The notes under the pieces were generated by a model. It had not been told where the DNA came from. It was given only the letters and a program-made list of their open reading frames with translations, and made no database searches. The translations under genes were made by a program, and so were the position numbers. From a virus, in the IMG/VR virus record IMGVR_UViG_3300045918_000377, positions 1-28,828 of that record: DNA of 28,828 nt, one strand, 5' to 3'. Of this stretch, positions 22,601 to 27,789 are shown one piece after another (the stretch's first letter is position 1; every line of letters begins with the position of its first letter).

Positions 22601-23627
22601 GCAACGTAGTCCAGAAGGTATCAATCTGATCTTCGTTGAACTTGTTACTTTCGATATACTTCTGTACCGCAGCAAGACGCTTGGCCGGATCTTTCTCCTC
22701 GAAATAGGCATCAGACGAATTCTGCAGCGCCGTCGCCAGATGTTCGCCCGGAATCTCCGAAACCAGCACCTCCGCCAGCTGCTTACGCAGCGACTCATTT
22801 GCAAACACGCCCGGTTTCATGAACTTGGCAAACTTCATAAACGGCAGTATCTCGGTACCAACCTCAACACCAGCCTGAATACCAGCGTTGGCCGTGGCAT
22901 CCTCAACCGGCATACCGGCAGCACGGTTCTCCGCATACTTCTGGCCGAACGTCTGCACACCCATTACCGGCAATCCAAACTGCGGCATACCTCCAAACGC
23001 CAACATCAGACCGGGAGCCTGCTGAATAATACTTTCGTTGGTACTTTCCACCGTCTGACCGATCTTGGTAGAGCGTCGGTCATTCATGCGGTCTTTGGTA
23101 AGGTCAGTAGTTGCCTGCTTACTCCACTCCATCCCCTGACGAGCTCCGTAATTGCTCAAATCAGACGGCGAAACACCTTCCCGGTTAAAGAACGAGGCAG
23201 TAGGATTGAAACCTTCAGCATCAGTTGCGTTCGGATCATACGTCGGTGATTCGTTGAGCGCCTGCCAGACACCAGCCCCCATCTGTTTGAACTGGTCCGG
23301 AATGCGCCTGCGGCTGGCACGCTCTGCCGCCATGACATCGTTGTAAACCTTGCCGGGATCGTTCAATACTTCCATACCCATATCATAGGCAGACTTCGGC
23401 AGACCGGCGACAACACCGCCAACCTTCTTCATGGCTTTAGTCAGAATACCGTCGTCAGGCTGCACAGTATAAGCATCCATGAAACTGCTTGTTTGAGCAG
23501 GGGCCATCCCTTGAAACCGGTCCGGCTGGACAACCGGCTGCTCAACCGCATCAGGAACAAGCAACCCGTCTATATTGACATATTCACCGCCAGCCTGCTT
23601 TCCATAAACCCTGTCAAAAAGATTCAT
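10620..23627 (-). CDS. Giant 4335-residue polyvalent protein (DarB/DdrB-type, probably injected with phage DNA)
   Basis: Start 23627 has AAGGACGG upstream. Modules read in order (residues): 1-400 apolar ejection-protein-like N-terminus; linkers; GGDEF-like domain about 860-1010 (LTGIPNKRAYEE, DADSLKWVND, SGDEF at 931-935); 1055-1160 helical polyvalent-associated domain (DHLLTAIAKLGG); 1395-1500 region starting YNKRNRLKGIKWDD; LPD1-type zincin 1640-1945 (HELLGH 1732-1737, distal WEMFARAVD with E1938); RadC-like JAB 2110-2250 (HNHPTGDPTPSPED at about 2196); degenerate JAB 2295-2395; polyvalent kinase 2560-2750 (VVRDVHGDN, VDPVIEFD); second zincin with HELSH 2917-2921; ADP-ribosyltransferase 3095-3360 (WHGSP, GEGAQAYGYGLYFA); C-terminal apolar region 4020-4090. 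Such proteins enter with phage DNA and counter host defences (Iyer, Burroughs and Aravind concept). Its place after ejection-type genes supports this. Confidence 0.9.
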   Translation of the reverse strand: MNLFDRVYGKQAGGEYVNIDGLLVPDAVEQPVVQPDRFQGMAPAQTSSFMDAYTVQPDDGILTKAMKKVGGVVAGLPKSAYDMGMEVLNDPGKVYNDVMAAERASRRRIPDQFKQMGAGVWQALNESPTYDPNATDAEGFNPTASFFNREGVSPSDLSNYGARQGMEWSKQATTDLTKDRMNDRRSTKIGQTVESTNESIIQQAPGLMLAFGGMPQFGLPVMGVQTFGQKYAENRAAGMPVEDATANAGIQAGVEVGTEILPFMKFAKFMKPGVFANESLRKQLAEVLVSEIPGEHLATALQNSSDAYFEEKDPAKRLAAVQKYIESNKFNEDQIDTFWTTLLQTGAMSAMGKAAHAVQNKISKDPLLKMTPEQEKEYEEYSGKVADAKEYQRLYAPQIAAGTAAPVQVPAAPAWLEAFNDLQRNPADAITGGRNFTPESAQAAALRASSPKQGMQTPVQETAPTSFQNESYDDTEDMPAPKGPLQTAAESVVPTTTADTADHIPAFTPSPTPVNPEPVPSQSGMAPSSQTAPVVVEPVREVTEADQVDFENAVKWALNMEKQGKAAISEVAGETERDRAWRLLSEYRKVIAPTVARDSAAPAVQYDNELSKGITNGATDSVSLLQGPANVDGVGVSVPEVQKTDDGSGSNLSQPGGLTDDVSQLRQETGKAQEVSPVRNEDAKPLDVAAHTAEHVSDIEKSLAEGHGNATLIPAVNNDAGVDSVASIANYEAALQTAGWEKRGKDWHKGEYSLWLRSQGNLSAPIVQYSVVPEGGPATADSAATAKKADNAAKFAQTRLTALQKKLNNAKTPAERKKAKAALDAHKATMAQGGDSTAVVPVDRRSDQETRKKVAEMTDAEKNAALLTNHLTGIPNKRAYEEAERLGHHAAIDADSLKWVNDNMGHESGNALLKGIAQAIAEETDRGYHISGDEFIVEGRDQAHVHETMSRVNARLKNAEITGTAPDGTIYRWKGLEATYGTGTTLAEADTALAQRKSEREAVGERAARGEKPAGVSAEPPAGIENNRSKTAAETEVSSPPTKIKTVRAAKPVAGLNPQRDHLLTAIAKLGGFDLGNAVSLWGNLAGDAAADKKINHKLFGRPLFRKTGGLTVDRMAELLAENGYLRRDENGKHDLVEFEDKLANAIAGKTVVSDQNHQEVKLELPEFSDEDLEELSLDSSVVEFIADEYADLFEELSEEDYNAIIAHREAINRKAVELIKEIENADSESTTDVRQDKQISEREAAAVPESSGLAVVERDSTAETPETGKRAGAASTVESQDKLFATPPTFGHKPQPKTTNSDVSTSGLLDNFTSTESVQPDLQSTAKTKTKPVADAGEELIYNKRNRLKGIKWDDIKDATGALKAESVQKSNVYAKPDYAALVEDGMPGIVAHIVKQVYDALPNAPVTRTTPTDADFQTYITAVNRVMDAVMSWSQDNAAIGAWAAKNAKTAGAGLGTVTSISDMMAKVVQPYDIAYPGGWRNFKDEVYILGGNKIMSRLQPGYNEVVRASKDLSKGWPGKTTSWQKQGYSLGSKDDVTIKPVSQPNRSERFTIRLKDRPVQSFDTNAEAQAYVDSLNPVLLVRKNYSIIDSFATDEEAAAAAKKLVTKEQKKGPDERGVNVAAAERIGPARRLEGENVSAQQIIDAFGYRGINIGNWVPADEAQMHLNFIYDSSYDLAELLDVPLPAISFNGTIGIAVGAQGGGKASAHYVPAYKEVNITRTTGAGAFIHELLGHGLDNYFGEMAGWSTDKKPYLSKHRDNAKEGTVRPEVVKAFRTIMETMSRRRETKQEAADRIKRSAEASEKSFEKYVSRFEAYFESIPEEGKAEAARLFERLRAHEFGDAYVAISSAKVVFPAVADLYQLAKKHKVTQKHGGKINIDEFGWLHQAAYGVKRSAEVQEQEHAPLSVNTDYAKASQAADNGKTANSLYWSTPWEMFARAVDAYITDKIAALNQKNTYLSGLEAVAPQGEERKAINTAFDALFGKLKTEETDKGVAIFEPGVLYGIPVTEKNMAKGEIYGTLDPNEVSYEITAIHNDGPAAGSDYTNTNSDRPAGVERNVDASGTIREQLGLFLPASAATKPLATDFNFAASFSEITKPPDPQFHGKVVRAISGVLYSPLTKIKTIKDAARVAQPIANRAQEGLIAIVVDKSGKILGVVQHSTGSANQSIVHPRDLSGVILDFPGANAVYLAHNHPTGDPTPSPEDHEVTARVARVLQAAGIEVKASIQIGFTGEYQAFPPLDKYNQEWGTNDTTEARKNKLSVYDRNIEAIADTPRITAPAQFMDVRNQYFPGKTGVLLIDGKNRPVGFIPMTPAEMLQLSTGTKESGAGRIMHRMHETGATHLMLSINDTYLDRRAVENVISFGNVLGARVLDAAAMDGVSMVETGVMPQGGDVFYQNPMLNPKAIVTSLSGLAKNLKEDIPKLVKLGQVVLREGVGKYQQFLAGMKQYLGEKWDAFKGVMLKVYHQAKKIVADERRMVGVDINAEESKIESATQRIDNIKAGYYVHERLPERYERTGQEGTLGAASSYARRIHEAVRRGEISGDSAWEKHQRYRELAESSIRPQETAALKQWAETNNLIIDTAEFDRQWQRDGKKGGAEHQVYLSSDGKRVFKRNKLNLAFHETYLDYFQRLAVHNVEFANAPYTLEGFVESDGVLMPVTSQPWVRGRKATLEESHGNMIRSGYEPVGTGPAPTSYRIPETGLVVRDVHGDNSRVDADGIIYVVDPVIEFDLDTKAQRLAKEAGIDSLPVPAQEKPEFGDEVDAAVDAWDKSSSFSIPRTTMQGDSGLGDVTVTPAKSLPFIKRSLEKEHAEQVLVKGGNVDALKHVARGFGKTIVFFRVRDAGVATDGSENGAVRIHDGGTGSEPGAGRSGESAALSGKGEISGFVNPAQPNVIFLNVDSSSHLLYIAGHELSHAIKMQDSALWAQMAKELQPLVRRWSDFKESLPGQYDKLSDDDKLQELFSDVMGNHFLNDLFWKDMAKENAGLFTRIARRAIQLINKALRRIVGYDVRTYVSDLEQSRAIIAKTLLQYGENVNKELYGKFAEQQDLEYLNSRLAGQSILEHLRSVGMTEDRLRAALGVGENKLAAAWHGSPHDHDGFSTAHIGTGEGAQAYGYGLYFAGNKDVAEYYRDNIRKESASELGRIIKEYSPDAWSKLDKATRTNEFYGTGDTAIGYLIQNINSAGTHSALGEDWKSVSDAIKSMPGAGRLYQVELAPKENEYLLWDDPISHAEGALLNAIPAIKEALGTSFVEEIEDHLNTDFEDITGQELYRSIVKYASESPLPGQEDTSGDLKRDASEYLHSLGIRGIKYLDGTSRAGNVIAMPGRSTMFGPVVAKQNYNYVIFNDADVSITNKYSIKRNFENVSGKSLLDNLKNIINPLDYSRFRDTAIDHLPPVATDWLADNLGNPFWKKENNPAAVPFYEEAKDREVTRMDNNIRMFGGLVDKEGKRVGWDKVKGLFDWTDKTTAWGKIRQEQYDALTKQQKAAYDVIRFEGDAYNKIYAQLGDALRNRRIKQSGLDEATFKFYQAALAEENKAFEVKIAIAAENMAEAGISPEDIEGHIAEFRSKYASIKGWVHRDHGEGDYQVRVYQTVDRLDFDSDVVQHQGKAADRLRLGTFPGAELSKKIEKLVEIKGGSFKQLRNGAIVILMPEGAGVQTLDAIDGIPLTDKNGDYKYKVLTYNRFVASSAKAKKLAAAVKADYAAAMPRNHRAGYIYETSWNRSDKVQEEDYQVLKTSDMKLELILRNAIDKAKAKDEVSSEDATAIKDELVRSTAEILLGRGAGLYQIRRAQYLIEGYDTDNAVKKYEDYVNGTAGLFSKARYALRQFHNMKSVPAATRAWATKYVGDSLRNMGTMDKWSGNMRAIVSLWYLGFNTSWMLVNSTQPYVLGQAELSRYTSGALGKIARAEKDVLTGKLSAVEKALLEDIQVRSQDHDSVMAEMTGSLEGVTGKASQTLHNVTQVAMAIGQKVEVLNRHTMIIAGYRVFSGQGMSHDAALKKSLDVNSAVNIDMGRYNLPGWARGPIGRMFYALQSYIQHMLNYLWNRSSSGNRADQKAILRLLFAMFLIGGLPAGAPGSDELDKLIQKMFGYSPKLALKGWSRKMAKDYDTVGEMLEGFVWHGVPGAFKPFGVGVSLTGATQLRMPIISNVIAGDDMAKSLGGPVWGLAQKGKMSIQAALRGDWGRSVEYMLPTAVANPLSAIRQATDGVKTASGKRVEYKGKQLKMEPHEAVIRAFGMQPVRTADISETRGFEKNTQAEWNDRRKDALDNYRMSRKLKFIQEFNIALKNSQAKGLVPLISSESLANVWGKTNQKKNSWERAHGAE
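21801..21819 (-). repeat. Third copy of the TGTTCAATATSATAATGAA core, inside the giant gene
   Basis: The minus-strand 19-mer TGTTCAATATGATAATGAA differs from the core of copy A at 27384-27403 at one position, and from copy B at two or three. It lies in the linker-coding part of the giant gene (AVQYDNEL). Chance occurrence of so long a near match in 28 kb is unlikely. It could be an operator or internal promoter element, or a remnant of module joining. Confidence 0.45.
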
Positions 23628-23645
23628 AACCGTCCTTTTCGCTAT

Positions 23646-25220
23646 TTAGAGAGCATTGGCATTATCGTTGATCATTTTCTGTAAGCGTTCATCGCCCATT
23701 TCTTGTGCCTGCTGCCGCGAAGATTGGACATACGCCGGATGCATCACCGATACCGGATACGCGCCTTTGTTGCCGGTCGCATTCAACAGCGCGTTCATGG
23801 CGTTTGGCCTGCCGACCACGTTAATCACGCCCCATTTATCTTTCTTTGCAGCCACCCCTGCCGCCGTTGCCGCTTTGGCAAATATCGCCGCAGGCATGGC
23901 AGTATACTTCGAGGCAACCGGATCATAAACCTGAACCATTTGTACGCCCCGACTCGCCCCTTCGTTCATCAGGTATTCAACTCGCGCATGGTTGGTCTTA
24001 TCAGTCGGAGTAACCGCTGTGGCATCAGTCGGCAGCGTGTAACTCTTCCAGAAATTGTTGACGAAAGATGATTCGGCTTTTGTATCCGGACGTCCGCTCT
24101 CCATGCCAGCAGCAACCCGAAGTGGACTTTTACCTACAAGAGTCCAGGTGCTTTTAGGTTGCGACTTATCACCTTGATACGACAAAGCGTTATTGCCATC
24201 GTGAACCGTAAACACTTCATTCTTGGACTCCTTTGCATTCTCGGCAATCACCTTACCATCAGAGGAAACCAGACTCGCGCCGTAAGGTAGTGTAATCGGC
24301 TTGTCATCCCGAATCGCCGTCTTATCCCCCAACGCTACCCGCTTGGCATGAATCCGCTCCTGCACATACTTCGCTTCTTCCGGGGAAAGCGTCTTGAGCG
24401 CATCAGTCACCGATTTGCCAAACAACACCTTGGCCTCCAGCGCCTCAATCGGCACCGCATCAAGCCGGGCATCCGGCCGGTTGCTTCGGTCAGCCGTGCG
24501 CGGTACCAGCACCGGCGAACCATCCTGTTTCATAACCGGATTTCCGTTATCATCGACAATCGAATACCACGGCGTCACCGATCCGGTGCCCTGACCGGAC
24601 ATGATCGTATATGCTTCAGTCTTGTTGACGCTGTACTTCGCACCTTTCGGCAGTTCGGCAATCTGGCCCTCGTTGGTATGTGACTCTTGCTTAAGATCAT
24701 TGGTACGCAGAAAATCATTGGCATCCAGAATATCATTCACCACCGGGATATTATCCGATCGCTTCACCACCAGCGGTTTATCGCTTGGCGGGGCATTGGC
24801 CACCAGCTTCACCGCACCCTGCATGGCATTCAGCGCTTTATCGTGCTGATCAATATTATTCAGATCATTCGGCGTGTAGGCGGTCCGGGCATTGACATCA
24901 GCCAAAATCTTCAGCGCTTTTTCACTCTTTGGACGTGCCCGGTTGGCAGGTTCGAACTCCGGCGCCACCTCGGTATAATCCTGCAACATCTTCGCGTCAG
25001 CCTCTTCCCGCCGGATCTTATCCGTCTGGGCGTCACTATGCCGCACCGCCGCATCACGGGTATCTTCCTGCGCTTTCAACGTTCGCTCCGCACGGGCATT
25101 CTCGACACCCCGCTGCGCCTGATCATCAGCAGACTTCTGCATGCCGTTGATAAATGTACCCATGCCGATCATCGACTTATTGAAATCTTCACCATAATTC
25201 TGCACCGGATACATTCCCAT
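23646..25220 (-). CDS. Putative internal virion / DNA-ejection protein
   Basis: 524 residues. The N-terminus (MGMYPVQNYGEDFNKSMIGM) leads into a charged alpha-helical, probably coiled-coil region, residues about 30-100 (ENARAERTLKAQEDTRDAAV). It continues as a mixed domain with no recognised enzymatic motif and ends in a helix rich in Gln, Glu and Arg. The start at 25220 follows the upstream stop by 11 bases, with AAGGGGTGA as ribosome-binding site. The giant polyvalent gene starts 18 bases after its stop. Its position between the small Gly/Ala-rich proteins and the giant protein is that of internal virion proteins in podovirus-like phages. The family is not recognised and the role is inferred from context. 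Confidence 0.6.
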   Translation of the reverse strand: MGMYPVQNYGEDFNKSMIGMGTFINGMQKSADDQAQRGVENARAERTLKAQEDTRDAAVRHSDAQTDKIRREEADAKMLQDYTEVAPEFEPANRARPKSEKALKILADVNARTAYTPNDLNNIDQHDKALNAMQGAVKLVANAPPSDKPLVVKRSDNIPVVNDILDANDFLRTNDLKQESHTNEGQIAELPKGAKYSVNKTEAYTIMSGQGTGSVTPWYSIVDDNGNPVMKQDGSPVLVPRTADRSNRPDARLDAVPIEALEAKVLFGKSVTDALKTLSPEEAKYVQERIHAKRVALGDKTAIRDDKPITLPYGASLVSSDGKVIAENAKESKNEVFTVHDGNNALSYQGDKSQPKSTWTLVGKSPLRVAAGMESGRPDTKAESSFVNNFWKSYTLPTDATAVTPTDKTNHARVEYLMNEGASRGVQMVQVYDPVASKYTAMPAAIFAKAATAAGVAAKKDKWGVINVVGRPNAMNALLNATGNKGAYPVSVMHPAYVQSSRQQAQEMGDERLQKMINDNANAL

Positions 25221-25231
25221 TACATCACCCC

Positions 25232-25741
25232 TTACATGAACTCGGAAAACAGATAACCAGCCAGCGCACCGATAGCCAACCCGGCAACCGCACCGACCGG
25301 TCCGAGAGTAGAACCTGTTGTCGCGCCTGTAGTAGCCCCTGTCGCTGCGCCACCACCTGCTGCAGCAGCGGCCCCCGCCGTCGAACCAACCGCCGCACCT
25401 TCACCTACTACTGATAAAACCGGCAACGTTGCTGCGCTACTGGTACCGCCAAGCGCACCACTCGAAAGAGATCCGGCCAGCGGAGCGACTCCCGCAGAAG
25501 AAAAGCCACCCGCCCCGGCCATACCTGTAGCAGTAACCGCCGTTGCTGCAGCCGGGGTGGCATACCCCATCATCGCGCCACTTCCCGCCATACTGGCAGT
25601 AGACCCCTTCACCGTCGCATCATGCGCCGCTTCCAGTTGCGTCTTGGCATTCTCCCGCTGGGTCTGCATACCGGAAGCAACACCCAACCCTTTTATACCT
25701 TCATCCGCAAAATAGCGGTTCATCCCCATTAAGCTTGCCAT
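25232..25741 (-). CDS. Gly/Ala-rich membrane-active protein (glycine-zipper type), probable ejection protein
   Basis: 169 residues. After a charged N-terminal 45 residues (MASLMGMNRYFADEGIKGLG), the protein is dominated by Gly, Ala, Ser and Thr, with small-residue periodicity. It ends in a glycine-zipper hairpin (TTGSTLGPVGAVAGLAIGAL, then AGYLFSEFM). Glycine-zipper proteins insert into membranes, and small Ala/Gly-rich proteins of this kind occur among phage ejection proteins that form the channel for DNA transfer. The start at 25741 has a strong GAGGGGG site lying just after a 20-bp perfect palindrome. Assignment is from composition and neighbourhood. Confidence 0.6.
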   Translation of the reverse strand: MASLMGMNRYFADEGIKGLGVASGMQTQRENAKTQLEAAHDATVKGSTASMAGSGAMMGYATPAAATAVTATGMAGAGGFSSAGVAPLAGSLSSGALGGTSSAATLPVLSVVGEGAAVGSTAGAAAAAGGGAATGATTGATTGSTLGPVGAVAGLAIGALAGYLFSEFM

Positions 25742-25756
25742 CTTAACCCCCTCAAT

Positions 25757-25776
25757 CCCCCCTTAATTAAGGGGGG
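25757..25776. promoter_or_regulatory. Perfect 20-bp palindrome (C6-TTAATTAA-G6) before the ribosome-binding site
   Basis: CCCCCCTTAATTAAGGGGGG lies in the short gap between two ejection-type genes, directly upstream of the GAGGGGG site of the 169-residue gene. As RNA it can fold into a GC-clamped hairpin with an A/U-rich centre. It could set relative translation, stabilise the processed mRNA end, or cause partial termination. No T-run follows on the minus strand, so a strong terminator is unlikely. Confidence 0.5.
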
Positions 25777-25782
25777 AGGTTA

Positions 25783-26367
25783 CTACTTGGTTATCCCGGC
25801 TGGACTGCTCATGCCGGAAACCAGCTGCTTGTTCAGATCATTCTGATACTGAGTCGCCCGGTTGAGCGAATCCACCTCAGCCAGTGCCTTGCCGCTCGAC
25901 AACGCACTTGACTGTGCCGCCTGTTGCTCCACAGTCTGCTTCATGCCATAACGGGCGACATTGCGCCCCGCCGTCGCTGCAGCATTGGTAAACGACTGCG
26001 CCGTCTGTGCCATCCCCTGCGTTTTTAAATCATCAACCACGCCCTTATTGCCGTTATACGTGGTCATCTCGATTAGATCATTCTTCACCGGGATCGCCGT
26101 ACTAAAGAAATCATCCGACATACCACGCAGCACATTCGCCATCGTGCCGCGCGGATCAATCGTTGCCGCCCATTCGCTCAACGTGCCATCCGGCGCCGGC
26201 GCATCTATAGCCGTTACCAGATCAGCAGCTTGTTGCTCTTTGGCATCTATCTGCTCCTGTGCCGTATTCAAAGAATCCCACGTAGTATTCGGCATGATCG
26301 CGCCCTTGAGGGTATTAACCGAGAACGGGTTACTCGCCATCTGCCTGACTTTATTCCAGATACCCAT
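25783..26367 (-). CDS. Putative ejection/internal virion protein, helical
   Basis: 194 residues, largely helical and polar, rich in Ala, Gln, Asn and Thr. There is a short coiled-coil stretch near residues 30-50 (DSLNTAQEQIDAKEQQAADL) and a helical C-terminal half (GMKQTVEQQAAQSSALSSGK). No cysteine cluster, enzyme motif or signal peptide is seen. The ribosome-binding site is a G-rich run (GGGGGGTA) ending 6 bases before the ATG at 26367, 12 bases after the previous stop. Composition and layout resemble the neighbouring 196-residue protein, so the two may be distant paralogues in one ejection complex. The function is inferred only from position. Confidence 0.55.
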   Translation of the reverse strand: MGIWNKVRQMASNPFSVNTLKGAIMPNTTWDSLNTAQEQIDAKEQQAADLVTAIDAPAPDGTLSEWAATIDPRGTMANVLRGMSDDFFSTAIPVKNDLIEMTTYNGNKGVVDDLKTQGMAQTAQSFTNAAATAGRNVARYGMKQTVEQQAAQSSALSSGKALAEVDSLNRATQYQNDLNKQLVSGMSSPAGITK

Positions 26368-26379
26368 GAAAGTACCCCC

Positions 26380-26970
26380 CTATGGTTTCTTCTTCACGGC
26401 ATTGGTATACGCCATCCCGGCGCCCGCTCCGGCCACTGACGAAATCGCGCCAAGAGTTGAAGCATTGGATGAAAAATCAGCCTCAGAATCAGCGATATTG
26501 CGCGATACTGCATCACGGGCCATTCCCTGCTGTGCGGTATTAACCGTCGTATTCAGCCCCATTGCATTCTCGACAAAACCCTTCTTGGCCGCTGCCTGCT
26601 GAGATACCGCATCCTGCCCCAGATCATTCATAACTTTGGCATTCAGCGTTGCCGCCTTAGCCGGAGCAGACGGATTCATCCCGGCATTCGGATTACCCGG
26701 CACAAAAACATTCTTCTGCGCCAGATCCGCCCCCGCTTCACCCTGAATCGCACGCGCCGTCTCTGCCGGATCACGGTTGATATCATTAAGGTAATCAGTA
26801 ATTACCGGCTTGTCTTTCAAGTATTCGTTGAAGTTACGCGCCGCAATCTGTGTCTGCGCCCCTTCAACCACCGTCGGCTGATTAAAATCTTCCGGGTCCG
26901 CACCTTTAAACATCTTAAAGCGCTGTGTAAAGCGCTCCATAAAACTCCAGCCGTGAAAAACGTTATGCAT
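26380..26970 (-). CDS. Putative ejection/internal virion protein with apolar C-terminus
   Basis: 196 residues from the ATG at 26970 (MHNVFHGWSFMERFTQRFKM), which has GAGAGG upstream and overlaps the preceding stop by 8 bases; the longer frame to 27060 reads through the upstream gene and is rejected. An N-terminal basic-aromatic stretch is followed by a polar helical body (DPEDFNQPTVVEGAQTQIAA). Ala/Gly-rich helices end the protein (LGAISSVAGAGAGMAYTNAV), a candidate membrane-inserting segment. Together with the next two genes it forms a series of Ala/Gly-rich proteins upstream of the giant protein, the expected position of DNA-ejection proteins. No specific family is recognised. Confidence 0.55.
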   Translation of the reverse strand: MHNVFHGWSFMERFTQRFKMFKGADPEDFNQPTVVEGAQTQIAARNFNEYLKDKPVITDYLNDINRDPAETARAIQGEAGADLAQKNVFVPGNPNAGMNPSAPAKAATLNAKVMNDLGQDAVSQQAAAKKGFVENAMGLNTTVNTAQQGMARDAVSRNIADSEADFSSNASTLGAISSVAGAGAGMAYTNAVKKKP

Positions 26971-27367
26971 TGCGGCCTCTCTTGTTCGGGTAATATCGAA
27001 AACGCCCCGGCGATTTATATTTATGGTGCCAACAGACACCCTGCCGGCCAATCTCAGCACGGATAAAGCGGATCAATCCGGGAAGTCCTCCGCCACAATG
27101 ATCAGCAACATAGACAAAAGAACCGCCGCTAATATCATCAGGCCGCCCCCCTTGCCGGACCAACTCGATATCTTCCGGCCGGATCATCCACCAGGTTGAA
27201 ACAGCAGACAGTTGCCCCGTGTCATTCCGCGTAATTCGGTAGCGACCATCAAACAGCGCATCCAGCAGATCCCGATATGTTTCTGTATCCATATTGGTAT
27301 ACGTCCCGCCGCAACTGTGGCAGAACGCCGTAATCTCCAGGTACAACTCTTTGACGCCTTCAATCAT
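26963..27367 (-). CDS. Conserved-type phage protein of unknown function, first gene of the ejection cassette
   Basis: 134 residues, start 27367 with AGGTG 6 bases upstream. The N-terminal part contains CHSCGG (residues about 16-21), and further Cys and His occur later (DHCGGGLPGL, VCWHHKY), possibly a metal site. The C-terminal half is compact and aromatic, ending in a basic tail (GRFRYYPNKRGRNA). The segment FVYVADHCGGGLPGLIRFIR followed by GVCWHHKYK resembles small proteins encoded just before internal virion proteins in podovirus-like phages, but I cannot name the family. It lies directly behind the 47-bp repeated element copy A, so it may be the first gene of its own transcript. Confidence 0.55.
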   Translation of the reverse strand: MIEGVKELYLEITAFCHSCGGTYTNMDTETYRDLLDALFDGRYRITRNDTGQLSAVSTWWMIRPEDIELVRQGGRPDDISGGSFVYVADHCGGGLPGLIRFIRAEIGRQGVCWHHKYKSPGRFRYYPNKRGRNA

Positions 27368-27384
27368 GGTGTCACCTGTTAAAT

Positions 27385-27431
27385 GTTCATTATGATATTG
27401 AACACCTACCGCAACATAATAAAATTCTCAA
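27385..27431 (-). promoter_or_regulatory. 47-bp repeated intergenic element, copy A, with a 19-bp palindrome
   Basis: Between the tail chaperone stop and the 134-residue gene. It matches copy B at 10571-10617 without gaps (about 40 of 47). The downstream end, GTTCAATATCATAATGAAC (27385-27403), is an imperfect palindrome of the form GTTC-N11-GAAC, suggesting a dimeric DNA-binding protein site. Both copies sit at borders between gene modules, fitting module-specific promoters or operators, or conserved linker DNA at which phage modules recombine. Confidence 0.55.
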
Positions 27432-27432
27432 T

Positions 27433-27789
27433 TTAATTCGGCGGGGCAGGCCAGACAGGATTATTCACATCGCACATTTCCAGGAAATCCCGCAACTGCT
27501 GCCGATATACTGCCCATGCTGCCATTTGTCCGGGCGTTAAAGGAGAGTCGATAACTTGCGTCCAATCACAGGAATATAAAAGGGTATTACGCTTGATACG
27601 AATTTCTTCAAGGGTTGGCGGAGTAATAATCGTCACCGGATCGTTGTTGATTATGTGAGTCGCACTGTCCGGACAGTTCAGATATATTTCATTTCCTGCA
27701 TCCAGATACGGTTCTACCATGCTGGGAGGACCGGTTATCCGTTGTAATATCTTTCCTCCACCGACAGGATCATACACTGCACATTTCAT
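27433..27789 (-). CDS. Tail fibre assembly chaperone (Phage_tail_APC type)
   Basis: 118 residues. The C-terminal half carries the signature RNTLLYSCDWTQ followed by SPLTPGQMAAWAVYRQQLRD, the hallmark (L-x-x-x-D-W-T-Q ... A-W-x-x-Y-R-Q-x-L-R-D) of phage tail assembly chaperones encoded next to tail fibres. The protein ends NPVWPAPPN, also typical. The N-terminal part is a small beta domain (AVYDPVGGGKILQRITGP) seen in many such proteins. The start overlaps the tail fibre stop by four bases (ATGA), so synthesis is coupled to its likely client. It should assist folding or attachment of that fibre. Confidence 0.8.
   Translation of the reverse strand: MKCAVYDPVGGGKILQRITGPPSMVEPYLDAGNEIYLNCPDSATHIINNDPVTIITPPTLEEIRIKRNTLLYSCDWTQVIDSPLTPGQMAAWAVYRQQLRDFLEMCDVNNPVWPAPPN

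Noticed and set aside
27385-27403. LexA/SOS operator
   Set aside because: GTTC-N11-GAAC does not fit the spacing of common LexA boxes, and no LexA-controlled gene lies next to it. Kept only as a generic candidate operator.
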